In this document: piece after piece, positions 17,534-25,520 of the stretch
How the letters are laid out: the number at the start of each line of letters is the position of its first letter
Position numbering within the stretch: the stretch's first letter is position 1
Source of the DNA: Cohnella xylanilytica
GTDB taxonomy: Bacteria; Bacillota; Bacilli; Paenibacillales; Paenibacillaceae
DNA: 64,000 nt
Reading direction: 5' to 3'
NCBI RefSeq assembly: GCF_014212175.1
Contig: NZ_JACJVR010000044.1
Span: 1-64,000, forward strand
Made by a program: the position numbers and the translations under genes
The notes under the pieces: model-generated
What the model saw: only the letters and a program-made list of their open reading frames with translations
What the model was told of the DNA's origin: nothing
Databases searched by the model: none

Positions 17534-19633
17534 TTACTCCGGCTTGGCGGGCTCGCCTTCCTCGTTCAGCGCGTCGAGGATGCGTCGGGCCAGCGCTTCT
17601 CCGATGGAGACGGCGCGGAAGTCCTCGACGCTCGCTTCCTTGATCGCCTTCAGCGAGCCGAAATGCTTCAGCAGCTGCTTCCGCCGCTTCTCGCCGATGC
17701 CGGGAATGGCGTCCAGCCGCGAGGCGACCATCGACTTCGCCCGCTTCTCGCGGTGGAACGTGATGGCGAAGCGGTGCACCTCGTCCTGGATGCGCTGCAG
17801 CAGGTAAAATTCCTGGCTGTCGCGCGGCAGAGGCACCTCCTCCGGCGGGTCGCCGACGAGCAGCTGGGCCGTCCGGTGCTTGGCGTCCTTCGCGAGGCCG
17901 CACACCGGCAGATCGAGCCCCAGCTCGTTGACGAGCACGTCGACGGCCGCGGCGATCTGCCCCTTGCCGCCGTCCACGACGATCAGGTCCGGCAGCGGCA
18001 AATCTTCCTTCAGCACCCGCTCGTACCGGCGCCGGATCACTTCCCGCATCGTCTCGTAATCGTCCGGTCCCTGCACGGTGCGGACGTTGTACTTGCGGTA
18101 TTCCTTGCGGTCCGGCTTGCCGTCGGTGAAGACGACCATCGCCGAGACGGGGTTCGCCCCCTGCGTGTTCGAGTTGTCGAACGCCTCGATGCGGCGCGCC
18201 GAAGGAATGCCGATCCACTCGGCGAGCCCTTCGGCCGCGCGGACGCTGCGGTCCTGGTCCCGCTCGATCAGGCGGAACTTCTCCTCGAGCGCGCGCTTCG
18301 AGTTGTCGCACGCCATCGACACCATCTTGCTCTTCGAGCCGCGCTTCGGCACCGTGACCTTGACGCGCAGCCAGCGCCGCAGCGATTCGCCGAAGTCGGC
18401 CGCCTCGCTGCCGGCCTTCGCGGTCTCCTGGCCCTCGGCTTCCGCCTCGGCGTCGGACGAATCCTCCTCGTCCAGCGCCTCCAGCTTGGCGGCCAACTCC
18501 GCCTCCGTCTCCGAGCCGCCAGCACCTTCGCCTTCCGAGGCTTCCGCGCCGCTCGCCGCCGGGCCGGCCGCCGCTTCCGAAGCCGCCCCTTGGCTCCCCG
18601 CTCCTAACGCCGTCTCCGCAGCGGCCGCCGCCGCGGACGCGCCCTCTTCGTCCGGCGCGTCCGGAAGCAGAATCTCGCGCGGAAGCGCCGGATTGTCGCT
18701 ATAGTACTGCGTCACGTACGTCAGGAAGTCGGCGTACGGCTCTCCGTAGAAGGGGAACACGGACACGTGGCGCTGGATCATTTTCCCCTGCCGCATATAC
18801 AGAATCTGCACGCACATCCAGCCCTTGTCGACGGCGTAGCCGAATACGTCGCGGTCCATCGCGTCGGTCATGTTGATCGTCTGCTTCTCCATAAGCGCCT
18901 CGATCGCCACGATCTGGTCGCGGTACTCGCGCGCCCGCTCGAACGCCAGCTCCTCGGCCGCTTCCTCCATCTTGCGCTGGAGCTCCTTCTTGATGTCGCC
19001 GTGGCCGCCGTTCAGGAACCGCGCGATCTCCGACACCATCCGCTCGTTCTCGGACGCGGGCACGGGGAACTCGCACGGGGCGAGGCATTGGCCGAGGTGG
19101 TAATAGAGGCATACCTTGTCGGGCAGCGTCCGGCACTTGCGCAGCGGATACAGCCGATCGAGCAGCTTCTTCGTCTGCTGGGCGGCGAACGCGTTCGGGT
19201 ACGGGCCGAAATACTTCGCCTTATCCTTCAGCACGCGCCTCGTGACCTCCAGCCGGGGCTGCGCTTCGTTCGTGATTTTCAGATAGGGAAACGATTTGTC
19301 GTCCTTGAGCAGCACGTTGTAACGAGGGTGATGCTGCTTGATCAGGTTGCACTCGAGAATGAGCGCCTCCATGTTGCTCGCGGTGACGATATATTCGAAA
19401 TCCCGGATCTCCGAGACGAGACGCTGGGTCTTGCCGTTATGGCTGCCGTTGAAGTAGCTGCGCACCCGGTTCTTGAGCACCTTCGCCTTGCCGACGTAGA
19501 TGATGGTGCCTTCGGCGTTCTTCATCAGGTAACAGCCCGGTTTGTCCGGCAGCAGCGCCAGCTTGTTGCGGATGTTCTCCGAAGCCTCCGAGGCATGAAT
19601 GGATGTATGAATGACGGGACGCGAAGCATCCAC
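17534..19633 (-). CDS. uvrC: Excinuclease ABC subunit C with acidic low-complexity insertion
   Basis: Makes both incisions in nucleotide excision repair with UvrAB. The 699-residue product has a GIY-YIG domain ([20 protein letters not shown], about 25-100), a UVR motif ([15 protein letters not shown], about 215-235), the RNase H-like 5' nuclease domain ([21 protein letters not shown]) and C-terminal helix-hairpin-helices ([13 protein letters not shown]). Between REILLP and [11 protein letters not shown] about 90 residues (roughly 322-414) of Ala/Glu/Ser-rich, strongly acidic sequence are inserted; most UvrC are about 600 residues. I chose GTG with AAGGAGG 10 bases upstream; the open frame runs 36 codons further. 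Confidence 0.93.
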   Translation of the reverse strand: MDASRPVIHTSIHASEASENIRNKLALLPDKPGCYLMKNAEGTIIYVGKAKVLKNRVRSYFNGSHNGKTQRLVSEIRDFEYIVTASNMEALILECNLIKQHHPRYNVLLKDDKSFPYLKITNEAQPRLEVTRRVLKDKAKYFGPYPNAFAAQQTKKLLDRLYPLRKCRTLPDKVCLYYHLGQCLAPCEFPVPASENERMVSEIARFLNGGHGDIKKELQRKMEEAAEELAFERAREYRDQIVAIEALMEKQTINMTDAMDRDVFGYAVDKGWMCVQILYMRQGKMIQRHVSVFPFYGEPYADFLTYVTQYYSDNPALPREILLPDAPDEEGASAAAAAAETALGAGSQGAASEAAAGPAASGAEASEGEGAGGSETEAELAAKLEALDEEDSSDAEAEAEGQETAKAGSEAADFGESLRRWLRVKVTVPKRGSKSKMVSMACDNSKRALEEKFRLIERDQDRSVRAAEGLAEWIGIPSARRIEAFDNSNTQGANPVSAMVVFTDGKPDRKEYRKYNVRTVQGPDDYETMREVIRRRYERVLKEDLPLPDLIVVDGGKGQIAAAVDVLVNELGLDLPVCGLAKDAKHRTAQLLVGDPPEEVPLPRDSQEFYLLQRIQDEVHRFAITFHREKRAKSMVASRLDAIPGIGEKRRKQLLKHFGSLKAIKEASVEDFRAVSIGEALARRILDALNEEGEPAKPE

Positions 19634-19842
19634 GGGACAAACGCCTCCTTCTGCCGATAAATCGCGGCCTAAGCCGCGCATGCTTCCATTGTAGCACAGC
19701 GAGAAGGCGAATGGGTGTTCCTCTTTCCGATAACCGATCAAGCAGCCTTCGGCCGACGGTAACGGTTGCGAGGATTCCGAAGATTTCGCCGCGGCCCGTT
19801 CCGGAAGTTGCCAAGTTGTCGTAAACTTGTCATAACGCGATC

Positions 19843-19872
19843 TTTACAACGAAAAGCGAAGTTGGGTATACT
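19843..19872 (+). promoter_or_regulatory. Promoter of the small YqzM-like gene
   Basis: TTTACA, 18-base spacer, TATACT, ending 30 bases before the start codon of the mini-gene. Good match to a vegetative promoter. Confidence 0.65.
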
Positions 19873-19902
19873 AGGAATAACGATCGTCTCAGGAGGCCTA
19901 TC

Positions 19903-20052
19903 ATGGAGAACGTTATTCAGGATCCCCGGAAGCATATCAACGAAGAACCTCGCGACGACCTGCACGATCTGGTCGTAGGCTTCGGCGGCATGGCCGGCTT
20001 CATGTTCGTCGTGTTCGCGATCGCGGTTATCGTCAAGTTCGCGATCTCCTAA
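19903..20052 (+). CDS. Small single-helix membrane protein, YqzM-like
   Basis: A 49-residue protein with a charged N-terminal half (ENVIQDPRKHINEEPRDDLHD) and one hydrophobic helix (about 24-47, ending VIVKFAIS). AGGAGG lies 6 bases before the ATG, with a good promoter upstream and a strong terminator downstream, so it is a real monocistronic gene. Size, one C-terminal helix and the final (A/V)IVKF resemble the YqzM family of Bacillales, whose function is unknown. It lies between uvrC and the TetR-linked gene. Confidence 0.8.
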   Translation: MENVIQDPRKHINEEPRDDLHDLVVGFGGMAGFMFVVFAIAVIVKFAIS

Positions 20053-20066
20053 TTCCGACTGCGAAT

Positions 20067-20110
20067 CATCCCGGATCCTCTCTTCGGAGAAGGTCCGGGA
20101 TGTTTTGTTT
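20067..20110 (+). terminator. Terminator of the YqzM-like gene
   Basis: Stem CATCCCGGA/TCCGGGATG with a loop holding CTTCGG, then TTTTGTTTG. It also ends just before the convergent gene at 20120. Confidence 0.85.
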
Positions 20111-20119
20111 GTCCGCGAA

Positions 20120-20797
20120 CTAAGCGGGACGTTTGAAGAAGGCGATCGTACGTCCGTCCGCGCGGGCGACGACGTTCACGAGCTCCCAGCCGTAGCGGCC
20201 CCAATGGGACAGCATCTCGTCCAGCGACCAGCTGTGCAACTGCGCGTCGTCTTCCGGGCGCAGGCAATCGCCGAGGGAGACGTCCGTCGCGTATTCCCAG
20301 CGGGGAGCTTCGATTCCGCTCTCCTCCAGCTCGGTCAGCCGCTCCTCCTTCCGGTCCCAGCGGACGCGGGTGCCGGCGCGGGACAAGGCGGCGACGATCG
20401 CTTCCTTGTCCGTCTCCGGCAGCGCGAACAGACGGGGCGCGCGCGGCAGGCGGAAGGAGCGGTGGGAGTGGTACACCTGCAGGATCATCGATCCGACCGG
20501 CTCTCCGTCGCTCCCCTTGATGACGTACCAGGCGCAGCGCTCCCGCTCTTCGGGCGGCCCCCAATTCTCGACGGAGTCGGACCGGTTGAAGCCCGCCTTC
20601 GCCTGATACCCCTCTTCCGCCAAATGGGCGAACACGGGGACCATGAACCGCTGGATCCACGCCCCGTACGCGCGATCGCCGTATTCGGCGAACATGCGTT
20701 CAAGCTCTTCCCTCCTCTCCTCGTATTCGGTTCTCCAGGATGAGTCCATGATTTTGCTTGCCTTGCGAACAATCGCTTCGATCGTCATCTCGGTCAT
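20120..20797 (-). CDS. Uncharacterised protein, possibly DUF6022 family
   Basis: A 225-residue soluble protein with no signal or membrane segment. Recognisable stretches are FMVPVFAHLAEEGYQAKAG, CAWYVIKGSDGEPVGSMILQVYHSHRSF and a C-terminal WELVNVVARADGRTIAFFKRP that looks like a DUF4177-type mini-fold. I believe it matches DUF6022 proteins, which have no known function, but this is from memory. The start is the ATG with GGAGA 8 bases upstream. It is divergent from a TetR regulator, and its promoter is covered by two copies of an AACACTGTT palindrome, so it is the likely target of that repressor. Confidence 0.75.
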   Translation of the reverse strand: MTEMTIEAIVRKASKIMDSSWRTEYEERREELERMFAEYGDRAYGAWIQRFMVPVFAHLAEEGYQAKAGFNRSDSVENWGPPEERERCAWYVIKGSDGEPVGSMILQVYHSHRSFRLPRAPRLFALPETDKEAIVAALSRAGTRVRWDRKEERLTELEESGIEAPRWEYATDVSLGDCLRPEDDAQLHSWSLDEMLSHWGRYGWELVNVVARADGRTIAFFKRPA

Positions 20798-20827
20798 GAG
20801 GAATGTCTCCTTTATTTTCGGTAATTT

Positions 20828-20857
20828 TAACACTGTTAAATTAATTGAACACTGTTA
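20828..20857. promoter_or_regulatory. Twin TetR operators between the divergent pair
   Basis: Two copies of AACACTGTT: TAACACTGTTA at 20828-20838 is a perfect 11-bp palindrome and GAACACTGTTA lies at 20847-20857. Their centres are 19 bp apart, about two helical turns. They overlap the minus-strand -35/-10 (TGTTCA, 16 bases, TAAAAT) and precede the plus-strand TATAAT at 20875-20880. This arrangement fits repression of both genes by the adjacent TetR protein. Confidence 0.7.
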
Positions 20858-20905
20858 TAATAACGCCGCTGTGCTATAATTGTCAACAACCGATGGAGGG
20901 AGATT

Positions 20906-21622
20906 ATGGCCAGAAGAAAAGTGCTTCCGCCCGCCGCCGCGCCTCGAGGAGAGATGGCCGGGCCGATGGCGGAGCCTCTGCACAAAGCGCTGATCGTGCG
21001 AACGGCGTTGGACCTGCTGCAGTCGGAGGGCTTGGACGGGATCAGCATGCGCAAGATCGCCGACCTTCTCGGGGTCAAAGCCGCCGCCCTGTATTACCAC
21101 GTGAAGGACAAGGACGAGCTGCTGGCCATGCTCGCGGACCGGATCGGTTCGGAGACGGAGCTTCCGGAGGAAGGGCTGGCGTGGCGCGAATCGCTGCGGC
21201 AGTGGGCGGTTCGGTTCCGCGAAGCGTTGGGCCGGTACCGGGATTCCGCGGCCGTCATGAACGCTACGCTCGTCTCGGGGGAGAGCCGGCTTACGCACGC
21301 CGAATTCCTGTTCCGCACGCTCTCCGAAGCCGGATTCGAGGATGCGGACGTCCCTTGGCTGGCCGCCATGCTCAAAAATTACGTCCTCGGCTTCGCGGAC
21401 GAGGAACGCCGACTCGCCGAACGCGCCCGAGGGGACGAGGCGTCCTTGAGCGAGCTGGAGACCGAACAATCCGATCGATTCCGGGCTCTGTCTCCCGAAC
21501 GGTATCCGCATATGATCCGGTTGGCGGCATACACCGTATCGACCGACTGGGACCGCGAATTCGCCTTCGGTCTCGGCGTTCTTCTGGACGGCTTCGAAGC
21601 CAGGCTCTCCGGGCGGCGATAG
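20906..21622 (+). CDS. TetR-family transcriptional repressor
   Basis: A 238-residue regulator with a basic N-terminal tail, a TetR HTH at about residues 27-75 (ALIVRTALDLLQ, ISMRKIADLLGV, AALYYHVKDKDELL) and an all-helical ligand/dimer domain of the TetR_C type with drug-binding-regulator character. GGAGGG is 6 bases before the ATG. Its own promoter and that of the divergent unknown gene share twin palindromic operators, so it is probably autoregulated. The inducer is unknown. Confidence 0.88.
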   Translation: MARRKVLPPAAAPRGEMAGPMAEPLHKALIVRTALDLLQSEGLDGISMRKIADLLGVKAAALYYHVKDKDELLAMLADRIGSETELPEEGLAWRESLRQWAVRFREALGRYRDSAAVMNATLVSGESRLTHAEFLFRTLSEAGFEDADVPWLAAMLKNYVLGFADEERRLAERARGDEASLSELETEQSDRFRALSPERYPHMIRLAAYTVSTDWDREFAFGLGVLLDGFEARLSGRR

Positions 21623-21624
21623 AC

Positions 21625-21669
21625 GAAGAGGCAGCCGGAACCGCGCGAGCGGTCCGTCTGCCTCTTTTC
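21625..21669. terminator. Terminator after tetR
   Basis: Stem GAAGAGGCAG/CTGCCTCTTTTC with an inner CCGC-GCGA-GCGG stem and a T-rich end on the plus strand. It starts within 3 bases of the tetR stop and could also serve the convergent yezD-like gene. Confidence 0.8.
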
Positions 21670-21698
21670 GCTTTCAGCTTTTCCCATTCCGTCCGGAT

Positions 21699-21905
21699 CT
21701 ACTTCCTGGCCGCTTCGCCGGCGGGATGCTCCCGCGTCTGCGACCGGCGCTCCGCCACTTCGTCGAACCGGCGTCGCTCCGTCCTCTCGATCTGAACGAT
21801 TCGCCCGTCGTGGACGACGATCTGAACGGTGCCGTACTGCAGCCCGCTCACCGCGTCGGTAATCCGGCCTACCCAGCTCTCGTTTAACTCCAACGGCTTC
21901 GCCAT
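21699..21905 (-). CDS. YezD-family small protein (DUF2292)
   Basis: A 68-residue protein with the family core YGTVQIVVHDGRIVQIERTERRRF, resembling YezD of Bacillus. The role is unknown, but the family is often found with sulfate or sulfonate uptake genes, as here, where it is the last gene after cysW. GGAGG lies 10 bases before the chosen ATG; an ATG three codons upstream is too close to it. The charged C-terminal tail (RRSQTREHPAGEAARK) is low complexity. Confidence 0.75.
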   Translation of the reverse strand: MAKPLELNESWVGRITDAVSGLQYGTVQIVVHDGRIVQIERTERRRFDEVAERRSQTREHPAGEAARK

Positions 21906-21972
21906 GTCTCCCATTCCTCCCTAGTATGGTGTCGGAAGCGTTTATCGCTTCGGTTGTCTCTACGGGATGTCC

Positions 21973-22848
21973 TTACTGTCCATGCCGGCTTCGCGCCAGC
22001 TTGCCTTCGATCAATCCCTTGATCACCAGCGTAATGATGGCCAGAAGCATAAGCAGCGAGGCGACCGCGAACGACGAAGTGTACTGGTACTCGTTATAGA
22101 GAATTTCGATATGCAGCGGCAGCGTATTCGTCTCGCCCCGGATATGGCCCGAGACGACGGACACGGCGCCGAATTCTCCCATGGCTCTCGCGTTGCACAG
22201 AATGATTCCGTAGAGAAGTCCCCATTTGATATTCGGCAGCGTCACCTTGAAGAAGGTTCTCCACCCCTTGGATCCGAGGCTGACGGCCGCTTCTTCGTCC
22301 TGGACCCCTTGCGCTTCCATCAGCGGAAGCAGCTCTCGGGCGACGAACGGGAACGTGACGAACATCGTCGCCAGCACGATTCCCGGGGTCGCGAACACGA
22401 TCTTCATGTCGTGATCCATCAGCCAAGGTCCGAAGAAGCCCTGGGCCCCGAACAGCAAAATGTAAACGAGACCGGAGATGACCGGCGATACGGCGAACGG
22501 CAGGTCGATCAAAGTGACGAGCAGGTTCTTCCCGCGGAACTTGAACTTCGTGATCGCCCAAGCGGCCGCGACGCCGAAGATCGTGTTCAACGGGACGGCG
22601 ATCAGCGCGGTGATGAGCGTCAGCCGAAGGGCGGCCATCGCGTCGGGGTCCTTGAGCGCTTCGATGTAGGCGCTCCAGCCTTTGCGGAAGGCCTCGAGCA
22701 ATACGGTAAGCATCGGAAGAACGACGACGATCCCGATGAACAGCAGGGCGACGGCGATCAGAAGGTAGCGGACCGGCCTCGGCTCGGTCAGGTGCTTCGG
22801 ACGCGCTTCGTTCGATAAAGTCGTGACGGTCGTAACGGCTCCAGCCAT
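21973..22848 (-). CDS. cysW: Sulfate ABC transporter permease
   Basis: Inner-membrane channel half for sulfate/thiosulfate import, 291 residues with about six helices. The coupling-helix motif for the ABC ATPase is visible as EAAVSLGSKGWRTFFKVTLPNIKWG, followed by ARAMGEFGAVSVVSG, typical of CysW. It comes 15 bases after cysT. No cysA ATPase gene follows in the cluster, so the ATPase must be encoded elsewhere or shared. A small hairpin (GGAAGCG/CGCTTCG) lies between it and yezD. Confidence 0.93.
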   Translation of the reverse strand: MAGAVTTVTTLSNEARPKHLTEPRPVRYLLIAVALLFIGIVVVLPMLTVLLEAFRKGWSAYIEALKDPDAMAALRLTLITALIAVPLNTIFGVAAAWAITKFKFRGKNLLVTLIDLPFAVSPVISGLVYILLFGAQGFFGPWLMDHDMKIVFATPGIVLATMFVTFPFVARELLPLMEAQGVQDEEAAVSLGSKGWRTFFKVTLPNIKWGLLYGIILCNARAMGEFGAVSVVSGHIRGETNTLPLHIEILYNEYQYTSSFAVASLLMLLAIITLVIKGLIEGKLARSRHGQ

Positions 22849-22863
22849 AGGGCTTCCTCCTCC

Positions 22864-23700
22864 TTAGGCCGAGCGCAGGCGGCGATTGGTCCACCGCTGC
22901 AGCGTGTTGATGACGAGAAGCAGCGCGAACGAGATGAGCAGCAGCACCAAGGCGATGGCGGTCGCTTGGCTGTATTCGTACTGTTCGAGCTTGGTAATGA
23001 TCAGCAGCGGCGTAATCTCCGTCTTCAGCGGCATGTTCCCGGAGATGAACACGACCGAGCCGTACTCCCCGATCCCCCGGGCGAATGCCAGGGCGAATCC
23101 GGTGATGAGCGGCGGAACGAGTTCGGGCAGCAGCACCTTGCGGAACGTCCGCCATCGGTAAGCGCCGAGAAGCGCGGCCGATTCCTCCATCTCGTTCTCC
23201 AGCTCCTGAAGCACCGGCTGCACCGTTCGGACGACGAACGGGACGCCGATGAAGATCAGCGCGACGGTAATGCCGAGCGGCGTGTAAGCGACCTTGATGC
23301 CGAGCGGATCGAGCAGCTTGCCGATCCAGCCGTTCGGCGCGTAGATCGACGTGAGCGCGATGCCGGCCACGGCCGTCGGCAGGGCGAACGGGATGTCGAC
23401 GAGGCCGTCGACGATTTTTTTCCCCGGAAACCGATATCTCACCAGCACCCAGGCGACGATCAGTCCGAACGCGACGTTGACCAGGGCGGCGAAGAACGCC
23501 GTCAGCAGGCTCACCCGGTAAGAGGCGAGCACCCGCTGGCTCGTCACCGTATCCCAGAACTGGGGGAGGGTGAGACCGGCCGTCTTGACGACCAGTCCCG
23601 CCAGCGGAATCAACACGATCAAGCTAAGGTACAACACCGTGAAGCCCATTGTGAACCGGAAGCCCGGCAGAGCGCTTTTGCGTTTGCGGTTCGCAGCCAT
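22864..23700 (-). CDS. cysT: Sulfate ABC transporter permease
   Basis: Partner permease of CysW, 278 residues with six helices. It has the EAA-type loop [27 protein letters not shown] and [18 protein letters not shown], diagnostic of the CysT/CysU family. It lies 27 bases after the binding-protein gene and 15 before cysW. Together they import sulfate for cysteine synthesis, which links to metY further along the window. Confidence 0.93.
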   Translation of the reverse strand: MAANRKRKSALPGFRFTMGFTVLYLSLIVLIPLAGLVVKTAGLTLPQFWDTVTSQRVLASYRVSLLTAFFAALVNVAFGLIVAWVLVRYRFPGKKIVDGLVDIPFALPTAVAGIALTSIYAPNGWIGKLLDPLGIKVAYTPLGITVALIFIGVPFVVRTVQPVLQELENEMEESAALLGAYRWRTFRKVLLPELVPPLITGFALAFARGIGEYGSVVFISGNMPLKTEITPLLIITKLEQYEYSQATAIALVLLLISFALLLVINTLQRWTNRRLRSA

Positions 23701-23727
23701 GTCTCGCCCATCCCTCTACGGATTCGA

Positions 23728-24849
23728 TCAAGAACCCTTGGTATAAATCTCGTCGAACGTGCCGCCGTCGGCGAAGTGCTTCTGCTGGGCTTCCTTCCAG
23801 CCGCCGAAGTCTTGGTCGATGGTCAGCAGGTTGAGCTGAGGGAATTGGTCCTTGTACTTATCCGCCACTTCCTGAAGGCGCGGACGGTAGAAGTTCTGGG
23901 CGGCGATCTCTTGGCCCTCCGGCGTGTACAGGTACTTCAGATAGGCTTCGGCGACCTCGCGCGTGCCCTTCTTGTCGACGACCTTGTCGACGACGGCGAC
24001 CGGAGGCTCCGCGAGAATGCTCAGCGACGGCGTCACGATCTCGAAGTCGTCCCCGTACTCCTTCTTGGCGAGGTAAGCTTCGTTCTCCCACGCGAGCAGC
24101 ACGTCGCCGATCTTCCGTTCGACGAACGTCGTCGTCGCGCCGCGGGCGCCGGAATCGAGCACCGGCACGTTGTTGAACAGCTTCTTCATGAATTCCTTCG
24201 TCTTCGCTTCGTCCCCGCCGTCCTGCTTGGAGGCGTAGCCCCACGCCGCGAGGTAGTTCCAGCGGGCCCCGCCGGACGTCTTCGGGTTCGGGGTGATGAC
24301 TTGCACGCCGTCCTTGATCAGATCGTTCCAGTCCTTGATGCCCTTCGGGTTGCCCTTGCGGACGAGGAAGACGATCGTCGACGTGTAGGGAGAACTGTTC
24401 GATTCGAACGACTTCTGCCAGTCGGTCTTGAGCAGCCCCTTCTCGGCCAGGGCGTCGATGTCGTAAGCGAGCGCCAGCGTGACCACGTCGGCTTCGAGGC
24501 CGTCCAGCACCTTGCGGCTCTGCGCTCCGGAACCGCCGTGCGATTGATTGATCTTGACCGTCTGCCCGGTCTCCTTCTTCCAGTAGTCGGCGAAGCTCTT
24601 GTTGAAGGCGACGTACAGCTCGCGCGTCGGGTCGTAGGAGACGTTCAGCAGCTCCACCGACTCCGGCTTCTTCGTCGGCTCGCTCGCGCTGGCGCTCGGG
24701 CTGGAGCTTGCGCTCGAGCTCGGCGACGGGGAGCCGTCCGGCGAGGCCGAACCGTTCGAACTGTTGTTGCCGTTGGAGCCGCAAGCGGACAGAACCCCCA
24801 CCGCCAAAGCCGCAACGAGAAGCAATCGGGAAGACTTGATAACCTTCAT
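23728..24849 (-). CDS. sbp: Sulfate-binding lipoprotein of the ABC importer
   Basis: Extracytoplasmic sulfate-binding protein, 373 residues. It has a lipoprotein signal with lipobox LSAC near residue 22, a Ser/Asn/Pro-rich linker to about residue 60, then the periplasmic-binding fold with family motifs [16 protein letters not shown] and [17 protein letters not shown] that cradle the oxyanion. The ATG follows AAGGGG by about 10 bases; the open frame upstream is promoter and leader. It is the first gene of sbp-cysT-cysW-yezD with a strong promoter directly upstream. Confidence 0.93.
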   Translation of the reverse strand: MKVIKSSRLLLVAALAVGVLSACGSNGNNSSNGSASPDGSPSPSSSASSSPSASASEPTKKPESVELLNVSYDPTRELYVAFNKSFADYWKKETGQTVKINQSHGGSGAQSRKVLDGLEADVVTLALAYDIDALAEKGLLKTDWQKSFESNSSPYTSTIVFLVRKGNPKGIKDWNDLIKDGVQVITPNPKTSGGARWNYLAAWGYASKQDGGDEAKTKEFMKKLFNNVPVLDSGARGATTTFVERKIGDVLLAWENEAYLAKKEYGDDFEIVTPSLSILAEPPVAVVDKVVDKKGTREVAEAYLKYLYTPEGQEIAAQNFYRPRLQEVADKYKDQFPQLNLLTIDQDFGGWKEAQQKHFADGGTFDEIYTKGS

Positions 24850-24893
24850 GATTCCAACACCCCTTCTCCGGTGAACCGGTCGTTTAAAATGAT

Positions 24894-24918
24894 AATTCCT
24901 ACCCGTATAGTTGGTATT
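24894..24918. promoter_or_regulatory. Candidate operator at the sbp transcription start
   Basis: Imperfect inverted repeat AATTCCTAC...GTTGGTATT just downstream of the -10, about at +1 to +25. It resembles, from memory, the AATTCC/GGTATT-type palindromes bound by the Rrf2-family cysteine regulator CymR. The position suits repression when cysteine is plentiful. The regulator itself is not in the window. Confidence 0.45.
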
Positions 24919-24924
24919 GGGGAA

Positions 24925-24954
24925 ATCATAGCAGGCGGATAGGCTTACTGTCAA
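24925..24954 (-). promoter_or_regulatory. Promoter of sbp-cysT-cysW-yezD
   Basis: Consensus -35 TTGACA, 18-base spacer and -10 TATGAT on the minus strand, 75 bases upstream of the sbp start codon. Confidence 0.8.
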
Positions 24955-25154
24955 TAAGTTCCGATAAATAATCTTATAAAAAAAGTTGATAAGTGGACGG
25001 TCGGGAGGGGGTGCTATGGCGGCGGGAAACGGTTGCTAGAGCGGGTGTAAGATGCGCTAGACTGCGGGAAGGATGGCTGGCAGGAGGATAGCTTGCGGCG
25101 AGAGGTTCGTTTTGTTTTAGACGGGGAGCGGCCAGACTGGGTGTGCGTTCATCG

Positions 25155-25203
25155 CAAAAAAACTCCAATGTCGCACCTGATCCGGCGCGTGATTGGAGTT
25201 TTC
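25155..25203. terminator. Bidirectional terminator-like hairpin in the sbp-dnaI gap
   Basis: Stem AAAACTCCAAT/ATTGGAGTTTT with A-runs on the left and T-runs on the right, so it reads as an intrinsic terminator on both strands. No gene ends here: dnaI ends at 25521 on the minus strand, and sbp starts the other way. It may end dnaI read-through, or flank an untranslated transcript. Confidence 0.6.
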
Positions 25204-25238
25204 TATATATGAACATAGCTTCAGAGGGAGTGTGGCGC

Positions 25239-25319
25239 CTAACTAACGATTCTTCCGTTACAGCACCCAATTCCCGCACCCGGCTCATTCTAACTAACGT
25301 TTCTTCCGTTGCAGCACCC
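25239..25319 (+). repeat. Two copies of hairpin repeat family A
   Basis: CTAACTAACG(A/T)TTCTTCC followed by GTT(A/G)CAGCACCC at 25239-25268 and 25290-25319, differing at only two bases. Each can form a short TAACG/CGTT(A/G) stem. No start codon with ribosome site or conserved frame runs through them. Confidence 0.75.
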
Positions 25320-25338
25320 GATCCCATGTTGGTGTTTC

Positions 25339-25434
25339 GGCGCCTCCGTAACCTCCATTTTGGCGGTTACAGCGCAGCCTCCGTCTCGCGGCGCCTCTGC
25401 AACCTCCATTTTGGAGGTTGCAGCGAAGCCTCCG
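25339..25434 (+). repeat. Two copies of hairpin repeat family B
   Basis: A 45-base unit at 25339-25383 and 25390-25434, each framed by GGCGCCTC and AGCCTCCG. The cores are GTAACC...GGTTAC in copy one and TGCAACCTCC-ATTTT-GGAGGTTGCA in copy two. The second is a perfect 10-bp stem. One base pair differs between copies as T-A against C-G, a compensatory change that keeps the stem. This points to selection on the RNA or DNA hairpin. Confidence 0.75.
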
Positions 25435-25520
25435 ACAGGGCGCGAACAGGCATGATGCCGCACAAAATCGCCTCTTCCTTATCACGCGGCGGCATTCGTC
25501 GGCTCCGCGCCGCACCCGGG

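Noticed and set aside
25239-25434. CRISPR-like repeat array
   Set aside because: There are only two copies of each of two different units, internally palindromic, with irregular spacing and no cas genes.
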